Shown here in pieces: positions 6,917 through 12,805 of a stretch of DNA of 12,805 nucleotides (position 1 is the stretch's first letter; every line of letters starts with the position of its first letter). Source of the stretch: Bacillota bacterium (GTDB lineage: Bacteria > Bacillota > Clostridia > Acetivibrionales > DSM-1351); NCBI GenBank assembly GCA_023436515.1, contig JAEZIV010000238.1, positions 1 through 12,805 of the forward strand, written 5' to 3'. The translations under genes and the position numbers were made by a program. The notes under the pieces are model-generated. The model was given only the letters and a program-made list of their open reading frames with translations. It had not been told where the DNA came from and made no database searches.

Positions 6917-8641
6917 ATGGATAGTATTAGACAAAAGAGCTCATCGGAGCGCTTGCTGTGGGCACAGTTGGATGCGTTGCAGTTAGGTTCGGGCTGGGAT
7001 GAAACAGATATAGTCAAACCACAGATTATGATTGAAGATGCATATGGGGACAGCCATCCCGGGAGCACACACCTTAATCAGCTTACCGAACAGGCGAGAA
7101 GTGGAGTTTATGAAGCTGGGGGCTGCCCAGCCCGTTTTCATACAACAGATATATGTGACGGCTGTGCACAGGGGCACAAAGGAATGAATTATGTTCTTGC
7201 CTCCAGAGAGGTTATATGTGACATGATTGAGGTACATGGGAGTATTGTATCCTGGGATGGAATAATTCTGTCCTCTTCCTGTGATAAATCAATTCCTGCT
7301 CATTTAAAGGCTGCCGCAAGGCTTAACATTCCAGCAATCTTCATGCCGGGAGGCAGTATGAGGAATGGACCCAACATGACCACCTCCTTGGTTGCAGGTG
7401 ATATTTCTCTACGTCAAAAGCGAAAGGGAGAAATCACGGAGCAGGAGATCCGTGATTATAAGCTGACAGGCTGCCCTTCTGTTGGGGCCTGCACATTTCT
7501 AGGCACTGCCAGCACTATGCAGTGTATGGCTGAAGCTCTGGGAATGGCTTTGCCGGGAAGTGCTCTGGCACCCGCCACAATGAGAGATATTCTTGCTTAC
7601 TCAAGAATGGCAGGAAGAAAAATTATGGGGCTTGTAGAAAAAGATATAACTCCTGAAAAAATTATGACCAAGGAGGCATTTGTAAATGCCATTATTGTAC
7701 ATAGTGCAATAGGCGGTTCTACAAATGCAACCCTTCATTTGCCATCCATAGCCAGAGAACTGAACATTATTCTGACACCAGAAATGTTTGATGAGATAAA
7801 TCATAAAATTCCTCATATTGGAAACGTATTCCCTGGAGGGGACCACCTGACCGAAGCCTTCTGGTTCGCCGGCGGTGTGCCTATGGTTCAGCTGCTGCTG
7901 AAGGATTATTTACACCTGGATGTAATGACTGTAACCGGAAAGACCCTTGGTGAAAATCTTGAGGATATGGAAAGGGACAATTTCTTTAACCGCAATATTG
8001 GATACCTCTCAAATTATGGTTTAAAGAGGGAGGATGTTATACTTCCGGTAGAAGCCGCCAGGGAGAAGGGCTCAATTGCAGTATTGAAGGGAAATATCGC
8101 GCCTGAAGGCTCAATAGTAAAGTATTCAGCTTGTGCCGAAAGCATGCGAAGTCATAAGGGAATTGCCAGGGTATATAATTCGGAAGAGGATGCATATGGT
8201 GCAGTTGTGGGCAATGAGATCAACCCCGGTGAGATAATAGTTATACGCTTTGAAGGTCCCAGAGGCAGCGGAATGCCTGAAATGCTAATGACTACAGAGG
8301 CAATCGTCTGTGATAAGCGACTAAATGGTACGGTATCACTTGTTACTGACGGAAGATTTTCGGGAGCAACACGGGGTGCTGCTATTGGTCATGTTTCACC
8401 TGAGGCTGCAGCAGGAGGGCCTCTGGCTTTTGTGGAGACAGGAGATATTATTGAGTATGATGTAAAAAGCAGAAGCATAAATGTTGTTGGAATTGATGGC
8501 AGGGAAATTTCCTTGGAGGAAGTAGAAAAGGTGTTCGAACAAAGAAGAAGAAATGGAAGTATTCCACGACCTGTCAGGAAGGGTGTTCTGAGAAGATATA
8601 CCGAATCAGCCCTATCGGCTATGGAGGGTGCAGGTTATTAA
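6917..8641 (+). CDS. IlvD/Edd-family sugar-acid dehydratase (Fe-S)
   Basis: This 574-residue cytoplasmic enzyme belongs to the family of dihydroxyacid, 6-phosphogluconate, arabinonate and xylonate dehydratases, which remove water from a 2,3-dihydroxy acid to give a 2-keto-3-deoxy acid. Candidate cluster cysteines are Cys80 (TTDICDG), Cys122 in SSSCDKS and Cys192 in SVGACTFLGTAS; Lys124 of CDK is the position carbamylated for Mg2+ binding in characterised members, and Ser482 in VTDGRFSG is the usual catalytic serine. At the position where [2Fe-2S] sugar-acid dehydratases have PCxxHL, this protein reads PGSTHL (48-53), as in E. coli IlvD, so a [4Fe-4S] cluster with Cys80 is more likely. Biosynthetic IlvD is an alternative, but the partner genes (GH30, DapA-type aldolase, FCD GntR) argue for sugar-acid catabolism. 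The start has AGGAG 7 bases upstream. The aldolase gene begins 27 bases after its stop. Confidence 0.9.
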   Translation: MDSIRQKSSSERLLWAQLDALQLGSGWDETDIVKPQIMIEDAYGDSHPGSTHLNQLTEQARSGVYEAGGCPARFHTTDICDGCAQGHKGMNYVLASREVICDMIEVHGSIVSWDGIILSSSCDKSIPAHLKAAARLNIPAIFMPGGSMRNGPNMTTSLVAGDISLRQKRKGEITEQEIRDYKLTGCPSVGACTFLGTASTMQCMAEALGMALPGSALAPATMRDILAYSRMAGRKIMGLVEKDITPEKIMTKEAFVNAIIVHSAIGGSTNATLHLPSIARELNIILTPEMFDEINHKIPHIGNVFPGGDHLTEAFWFAGGVPMVQLLLKDYLHLDVMTVTGKTLGENLEDMERDNFFNRNIGYLSNYGLKREDVILPVEAAREKGSIAVLKGNIAPEGSIVKYSACAESMRSHKGIARVYNSEEDAYGAVVGNEINPGEIIVIRFEGPRGSGMPEMLMTTEAIVCDKRLNGTVSLVTDGRFSGATRGAAIGHVSPEAAAGGPLAFVETGDIIEYDVKSRSINVVGIDGREISLEEVEKVFEQRRRNGSIPRPVRKGVLRRYTESALSAMEGAGY

Positions 8642-8668
8642 TTATAAACAAAGGAGAGGTTGATATAG

Positions 8669-9562
8669 ATGATGTGCCAATATATAACACCGGCGATAAC
8701 TGTTTTTGATAAAGAGGGTAACTTGGATTTTGAAGCCCTTGGAGCCCTGTATGACCACCTGATTGAAGGTGGAGTAGATGGGATATTGATATTGGGAAGT
8801 ATAGGAGAATTTTTCGCAATTCCCACAGAAAGTAAAAAAGAGCTAATACGCTTTGCGGTTAAGCATGTTAACGGGAGAACTCAGCTTTTGGTTGGTACAG
8901 CAAGTATGGATATTAACGAAACAGCAGTGCTTTCAAAGTACTCCATAGAACAGGGTGCCGACGGCGTTGTTGTAATCTCTCCCTACTACTTTGGCCTTAC
9001 CGGTCAGACTCTGGAGGAGTATTATGACCGTGTTGCAACAGACTGCCCCGGAAGCTTGTATTTGTACAACTTTCCAGATCGCACCGGCTATGATCTATCA
9101 CCTGAGGTTACGCTTAAGCTTTTAAGAAAGCATAAGAATATAGTGGGTTACAAGGACACCCTTGCGGGAATGGATCATACCAGGGAATTAATCAAGGTTA
9201 TAAAGCCTGAGTTTCCGGATTTCAAGATTTACTCAGGGTTTGATGATAACTTCGCCCACAATGTAATCTCCGGAGGAGACGGATGTATCGGAGGCCTGTC
9301 AAATCTTGTTCCTGAGGTTTGCAGCGGCTGGGTTAAGGCCTTTAAAAATAATGATCTGCCAACGATAACAGAAATTCAGAAAAAGATAGATCAGCTGATG
9401 AGTATATATCAGGTGGGAAAGCCCTTTGTACCGTATATTAAGAAGGCAATGATGCTTAAGGGGATACCGGTTCAGGATTACTGCTCCTTCCCTTTACCCA
9501 CAGCTAATGAGCAGGATGCTTTACAGCTGACAGCTATAATGAAAAGAGTTAATATCATCTAA
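8669..9562 (+). CDS. DapA-superfamily aldolase, probable 2-keto-3-deoxy-aldonate aldolase
   Basis: This 297-residue class I aldolase has the dihydrodipicolinate synthase/N-acetylneuraminate lyase barrel. The Schiff-base Lys162 is in NIVGYKDTLAGM, Tyr133 in YLYNFPDRTG is the proton-relay tyrosine, and Arg138 follows it. The pyruvate-binding loop reads GSIGE (43-47) where DapA has GTTGE, so the second threonine needed for the DapA proton relay is missing; this argues against lysine biosynthesis. Together with the upstream IlvD/Edd-type dehydratase, the likely reaction is cleavage of a 2-keto-3-deoxy-aldonate into pyruvate plus glycolaldehyde or glyceraldehyde, as in non-phosphorylative pathways (inference). 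The ATG at 8669 lies 9 bases after AAGGAGAGG (8651-8659); ATG 8672 directly follows and cannot be excluded. It is the last gene of the operon, followed by a strong terminator. Confidence 0.88.
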   Translation: MMCQYITPAITVFDKEGNLDFEALGALYDHLIEGGVDGILILGSIGEFFAIPTESKKELIRFAVKHVNGRTQLLVGTASMDINETAVLSKYSIEQGADGVVVISPYYFGLTGQTLEEYYDRVATDCPGSLYLYNFPDRTGYDLSPEVTLKLLRKHKNIVGYKDTLAGMDHTRELIKVIKPEFPDFKIYSGFDDNFAHNVISGGDGCIGGLSNLVPEVCSGWVKAFKNNDLPTITEIQKKIDQLMSIYQVGKPFVPYIKKAMMLKGIPVQDYCSFPLPTANEQDALQLTAIMKRVNII

Positions 9563-9585
9563 GCCAGTTGGACTGGAAAGATAAC

Positions 9586-9629
9586 AAACAAGCCGGAAGA
9601 GACCCCCCCATAGCTCTCCGGCTTGTTTT
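9586..9629 (+). terminator. Strong terminator of the GH30-dehydratase-aldolase operon
   Basis: AAACAAGCCGG (9586-9596) pairs perfectly with CCGGCTTGTTT (9618-9628). The stem continues inward with A-T, a bulged A and GAG/CTC, and the loop is a C-rich ACCCCCCCATAG stretch. T residues close the right arm. The left flank is A-rich, so the structure can also act for the MFS gene arriving on the minus strand. Confidence 0.88.
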
Positions 9630-9688
9630 ATAGACCAATATTTTTTAAGAATAGAATTTCATGCTTACAGATGATATACTAAATTTAT

Positions 9689-9718
9689 GGGGCTGCCGTT
9701 TATATTGGCAGCTCTTTT
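9689..9718. terminator. Second hairpin in the convergent gap, probable terminator
   Basis: GGGGCTGCC (9689-9697) pairs with GGCAGCTCT (9707-9715), counting two G-T pairs, around a nine-base AT-rich loop; TTTT runs on at 9715-9718. On the minus strand the stem is followed by ATAAATTTA, which would serve the MFS gene ending at 9771. It probably backs up the terminator at 9586-9629. Confidence 0.6.
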
Positions 9719-9770
9719 CAGAGTGCTAAGAAAGTAAGTATGAACACTTTTGGCTTGTGTGGAGCATAGC

Positions 9771-10937
9771 TCATAGCTTGATTCTTCGCGAAAGCATCAG
9801 GTTGAGGAAGGCGATAACGGCTGCTGCTATAAATACGGCCTGATATCCGACCTTCAACCACAAAAGACCTCCGAAAACAGGAATGACCATTGAAGCGACG
9901 TGCTGGAGGCTCACTCCGGTTGACAGGGTTGGTGTTACGTCTGAGAGATCGACGGCTATCTTCCTCACGTAGGTTGACCTTGCCATTTCAACAGCAGACA
10001 TGGAGTTGTCTATGACATAACAGCCGGCTATGATTACTACTGCCACACCGGCTGAAAAAATTCTATCTGAAAAGGCATAGCCAAGGCAGATGGTAAACAA
10101 TAGGATAGCCTCAAAAGTCAGGACAAATCTCTCACCACGTCTGTCAATCAAATTACCGATTAGTTTCCGGGAGCCTATGCTGATAATGGCAACAACAATA
10201 CCCAAGATTGCAAACATCTGAGGCTTTACATCAAATACCTTAATTAGTACCCAAGGTGCAAACGTCAGAAAGATCTGATTCCTTGCACCACTTATAATGG
10301 CTAATATGTAATAGAGCGTATAACGTTTTCTAAAAACAAATTTTATTTTTCGAACTTCCGGTTCACTTTTCTTCATCATTCCCACTGCAAAAGCAGCGCA
10401 CAAATAGAAAACGGTACCAGTAACAAAGGCCACCTGATATGTCATGTGCAGGTAATTAAAACCCAGGAATATATAAACATAGGCAATAATACTTCCTGAT
10501 AAGCCGAAGGCGCTGATACTTCCAAGTCTGGCTCCAAAAGAACCCTGCTTGGACAGGGACATACCGATGGAGGGTGTAACAGGCATTACCATGTGTGTAC
10601 CAAGGCTGTACATCATCATCCAGATAATCATGATTGCAAAGGTGGGCGACAGTATACCCAGTCCAAGCATACCCAAACCAGCGGCTGCCATACCCAGCAT
10701 AGCAATACGCACATCACCGAGATAACTTAATGCCGCCAGAATTATCATTATAAAGAAACCCGGCACTTCTCTTGGCACCTCAAGGAACCCTCTGATATCC
10801 TCAGATAATTTGAATATATCGCTTAAATAGTTGTTGAATATCGATACATTGATGCCCGAACCAATTCCGGCGAATAGCCCTGCAAGCAGAAATAAATTAT
10901 AGTCTCGTTCTATATGGAATTTTGTAAGTAATTTCAT
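9771..10937 (-). CDS. MFS transporter
   Basis: This 388-residue integral membrane protein has about twelve hydrophobic segments in two halves, split by a basic cytoplasmic loop at about residues 188-207 (MKKSEPEVRKIKFVFRKRY). A motif-A-like sequence GNLIDRRGER (261-270) lies in the second half, with a weaker counterpart, LSYLGDVR (70-77), in the first. The early segment RGFLEVPREVPGFF (49-62) is distinctive. The substrate is not readable from the sequence; adjacency to glycoside hydrolases suggests a sugar or short oligosaccharide. It faces the glycoside-hydrolase-like gene at 11316 divergently and converges on the aldolase operon. The start codon complement is at 10935-10937; the nearest ribosome-binding-like sequence (AAAGAGAG on the minus strand, around 10949-10956) is about 12 bases away, which is long but acceptable. 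Confidence 0.85.
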   Translation of the reverse strand: MKLLTKFHIERDYNLFLLAGLFAGIGSGINVSIFNNYLSDIFKLSEDIRGFLEVPREVPGFFIMIILAALSYLGDVRIAMLGMAAAGLGMLGLGILSPTFAIMIIWMMMYSLGTHMVMPVTPSIGMSLSKQGSFGARLGSISAFGLSGSIIAYVYIFLGFNYLHMTYQVAFVTGTVFYLCAAFAVGMMKKSEPEVRKIKFVFRKRYTLYYILAIISGARNQIFLTFAPWVLIKVFDVKPQMFAILGIVVAIISIGSRKLIGNLIDRRGERFVLTFEAILLFTICLGYAFSDRIFSAGVAVVIIAGCYVIDNSMSAVEMARSTYVRKIAVDLSDVTPTLSTGVSLQHVASMVIPVFGGLLWLKVGYQAVFIAAAVIAFLNLMLSRRIKL

Positions 10938-10975
10938 TTATTAACCAACTCTCTTTGTAGTTATAACTTCCAGAC

Positions 10976-11004
10976 ATTATAGCATAGGTAATTAGTGCTT
11001 TCAA
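10976..11004 (-). promoter_or_regulatory. Promoter of the MFS gene
   Basis: On the minus strand TTGAAA (11004-10999) and a perfect TATAAT (10981-10976) are separated by 17 bases. Transcription would start near 10969, about 32 bases before the MFS start codon. Confidence 0.7.
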
Positions 11005-11043
11005 TGAGATTTAAGAGTATATTGAATTTGTTATATGTAACTA

Positions 11044-11073
11044 TTGCCAGTCCTTGTAATAGGAACTTATAAT
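11044..11073 (+). promoter_or_regulatory. Promoter of the 11316 glycoside hydrolase-like gene, with long leader
   Basis: TTGCCA (11044-11049) and a perfect TATAAT (11068-11073) are separated by 18 bases. The predicted start near 11080 leaves a leader of about 235 bases. An imperfect palindrome, GTTATATGTAAC (11030-11041), lies just upstream of the -35 box and might be an operator shared with the divergent MFS promoter. The rest of the 378-base gap (10938-11315) is A+T-rich, without a recognised RNA family. Near its 3' end it carries two copies of AAGGAGGGAA. Confidence 0.55.
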
Positions 11074-11242
11074 GAGGGTATAACCAAAAATAAAAACTGT
11101 TGCTTCTGTAAATTATTTAACGTTATGAACGAAAATTAATGAAAATATTAAAAGCAGGCATCGGAAATGTAAGCTATAAAGTAATATCAATTATTATGAA
11201 GGACAATTAGTTAAAGACCAGAGCCAAGCTCGATAAATATCT

Positions 11243-11312
11243 AAGGAGGGAACCGCGTCCTTGCATTTTAACTGCTGGAGTTATGGGTTAAAGGATAGGA
11301 CCAAGGAGGGAA
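11243..11312 (+). repeat. Duplicated Shine-Dalgarno block in the leader
   Basis: AAGGAGGGAA occurs at 11243-11252 and at 11303-11312, 60 bases apart. The second copy is the ribosome binding site of the 11316 gene. TCCTT at 11258-11262 lies between them and can pair with AAGGA of either copy (5 bp with the first; 6 bp, TCCTTG with CAAGGA at 11302-11307, with the second). A TTG at 11261, 10 bases after the first copy, opens a 29-codon frame that ends at 11350, inside the start of the main gene. Whether this is a leader peptide or chance is open. Confidence 0.4.
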
Positions 11313-11315
11313 GAT

Positions 11316-12805
11316 ATGGAGACAAGAGTAGAAAAGTGGGGAGTATTTGAGGTCAGTGCAAATGGCTACAGTGACAAAAATCCATTTACTGACTACGACA
11401 TCAAGGGAGTTTTCAAGAGTAAAAACGAAAGTAAACAGGTGGAAGGCTTTTATGATGGCAATGGTATATACAAGGTCAGATTCATGCCTTCCTTTGAAGA
11501 GGAATACACATACGAAATATTCGGTAGCTTTTCAGAAAAAGTAATTAAAGGCGGGTTTACAGCTGTGGCTCCCTCGGAGGGCAATCATGGCCCTGTCAGG
11601 GTCGCCAACACTTATCACTTCGCTTATGAAGATGGTACTCCATACTACTCTGTAGGAACCACCTGCTATGTTTGGACACATCAGTCCCTGGAGCTCCAGG
11701 AGAAAACCCTTGACACCTTGAGGAAGGGTTACTTTAACAAGATTAGGTTCTGCGTGTTCCCAAAGCATTATGATTTTAATTTCCATAATCCAATTACATT
11801 CCCTTATGAGGGTGCTCCCTGTGACAATTCAAAGCTGACAAGGGATAATTTTATGACATACACTCCCTCAAACCCTGAAAACAAGTGGGATTTTAAGAGA
11901 TTTAATCCCGAGCATTTCCAACTGTTTGAAAAGAGAATTAAGGATCTGATGGAGCTTGGTATTGAGGCTGACCTTATTATTATGCACCCATATGACAGAT
12001 GGGGCTTCTCAGATATGTCTGAAGAAGAGGATGACCTCTACTGGAATTACGTTATTGCCAGGTTTTCAGCTTATCGGAATGTATGGTGGAGTCTTGCAAA
12101 TGAGTATGATTTCATGAGCACTAAAACCTTGAAGGACTGGGAACGATATGCAGCCATTATCTGTAATAAAGATCCCTATAACCATCTGAGATCAATTCAT
12201 AACGGAGTTGCCTTCTATGACTTTAACCGTCCATGGATAACACATTGCAGCATACAGAAAAATGATATATATAAAGGAGCGGAATTGGTAAATGAATTCC
12301 GTGAACGATATAAAAAACCTATAGTTCTCGATGAGATGACCTATGAGGGGAATATCGCACATGGTTGGGGCAATATCAGCGGACAGGAGCTTGTACGTCG
12401 TTTCTGGGAAGCTGCTGTGCGAGGAGGCTATGCCGGCCATGGTGAAACCTATATGAGTCCCGAGGGTATCCTTTGGTGGAGTCATGGAGGTGAGCTCCAT
12501 GGAACCAGCCACGAAAGAATAAAGTTTCTTCATGGGATTCTATGTGAAACAACGGGTGCTTTGGGCTTAAAACGCGGTGTTTTCAGCTGGGACGACAATG
12601 CTGCCGTGCCTGATATGGCATTTGGAGAAATCGGCTACTATCTGTTTTATTACGGATTTACAAGGCCCTGTGAGAGGTTCTTCTACTTTGATGACACTAC
12701 TCAATACCGTGTTGAAATCATTGACACATGGGAAATGACCATTACTCAGGCAGGGGTGTTCAGTGGAAGGTTCAGGATTGAACTGCCCGGTAAGGAGTAT
12801 ATGGC
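11316..12805 (+). CDS. Glycoside-hydrolase-like protein, DUF5060 / apiosidase-like barrel, 3' truncated by window
   Basis: An uninterrupted frame runs from ATG 11316 to the window edge (496 complete codons). It starts 6 bases after the strong AAGGAGG at 11303-11309. Residues about 1-85 (WGVFEVSANGYSDKNPF ... GGFTAV) look like a DUF5060 immunoglobulin-like domain. Residues about 95-440 form a clan GH-A type barrel like DUF4038/apiosidase proteins: GTTCYVWTHQ (114-123), IIMHPYDRWG (221-230), the likely acid/base Glu263 in SLANEYDF, the likely nucleophile Glu340 in IVLDEMTYEG, and GGYAGHGETYM plus ILWWSHGG further on. The remaining part (DTWEMTITQAGVFSGRFRIELPG) resembles the start of a DUF5605 domain. 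There is no signal peptide, so it should act in the cytoplasm. The substrate is unknown; GH140 apiosidases are the nearest characterised relatives I can name. It is divergent from the MFS transporter, a likely partner for uptake. Confidence 0.85.
   Translation, partial: METRVEKWGVFEVSANGYSDKNPFTDYDIKGVFKSKNESKQVEGFYDGNGIYKVRFMPSFEEEYTYEIFGSFSEKVIKGGFTAVAPSEGNHGPVRVANTYHFAYEDGTPYYSVGTTCYVWTHQSLELQEKTLDTLRKGYFNKIRFCVFPKHYDFNFHNPITFPYEGAPCDNSKLTRDNFMTYTPSNPENKWDFKRFNPEHFQLFEKRIKDLMELGIEADLIIMHPYDRWGFSDMSEEEDDLYWNYVIARFSAYRNVWWSLANEYDFMSTKTLKDWERYAAIICNKDPYNHLRSIHNGVAFYDFNRPWITHCSIQKNDIYKGAELVNEFRERYKKPIVLDEMTYEGNIAHGWGNISGQELVRRFWEAAVRGGYAGHGETYMSPEGILWWSHGGELHGTSHERIKFLHGILCETTGALGLKRGVFSWDDNAAVPDMAFGEIGYYLFYYGFTRPCERFFYFDDTTQYRVEIIDTWEMTITQAGVFSGRFRIELPGKEYM

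Noticed and set aside
9652..9718. Possible small RNA: TATACT (9675-9680) followed by the hairpin at 9689-9715 and TTTT
   Set aside because: There is no acceptable -35 box at the right distance, and the transcript would be little more than the hairpin. A terminator for the convergent genes explains it better.
11347..11544. 65-codon plus-strand frame inside the 11316 gene
   Set aside because: It has no ribosome binding site, its protein is not family-like, and it is a shadow of the long frame starting at 11316, which shows clear glycoside hydrolase motifs.
12192..12533. 113-codon minus-strand frame
   Set aside because: It lies entirely opposite the catalytic barrel of the 11316 gene, has no ribosome binding site and matches no recognisable family.

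Overview
The window looks like a chromosomal segment of an anaerobic, endospore-forming, A+T-rich Firmicute, most likely a plant-polysaccharide-degrading clostridium (Clostridium cluster III / Lachnospiraceae-like). The grounds are a clear SpoIIID, strong AGGAGG-type ribosome binding sites with TTG starts, a YesN-type AraC response regulator, and two intracellular-looking glycoside hydrolases. This placement is inference from gene content; no 16S or other taxonomic marker is present.

Layout. (1) 20-360: spoIIID with a rho-independent terminator. (2) 420-1985: a promoter and a membrane-anchored S41-family peptidase. (3) 2043-2883: a promoter, a Nudix hydrolase and a small unidentified protein in one short operon, closed by a hairpin. 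The promoters of (2) and (3) share an unusually long identical block. (4) 2898-4633: a promoter with a perfect 15-bp palindromic operator, then an orphan response regulator with REC and AraC domains. (5) 4700-9628: a promoter with the same operator, then gntR (FadR/FCD type) - GH30 glycoside hydrolase - IlvD/Edd-type sugar-acid dehydratase - DapA-type aldolase, closed by a strong terminator. (6) 9689-10937: a hairpin and, on the minus strand, an MFS transporter. (7) 10938-11315: a divergent intergenic region with back-to-back promoters and a long leader. (8) 11316 to the window edge: a plus-strand glycoside-hydrolase-like protein (DUF5060 / apiosidase-like barrel / start of DUF5605), truncated only by the edge of the window. 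It has no internal stop and is a real gene.

How the genes work together (inference). The core is region (5). The GH30 enzyme has no signal peptide and would cleave an imported short glycoside in the cytoplasm. The dehydratase would turn an aldonic acid into a 2-keto-3-deoxy-aldonate, and the aldolase would split that into pyruvate and an aldehyde, with no kinase involved. The FCD-type GntR regulator probably senses a carboxylate in this route. It appears to control both its own operon and the neighbouring response regulator, because the only two copies of the palindrome ACCTGTAATACAGGT or its complement lie at the same distance downstream of the two -10 boxes. No sugar oxidoreductase and no histidine kinase are visible, so the substrate may already be an acid (for example a glycosyl-aldonate) or the missing steps are encoded elsewhere. 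I did not see CRISPR arrays, tRNA or rRNA genes, insertion sequences or phage genes.
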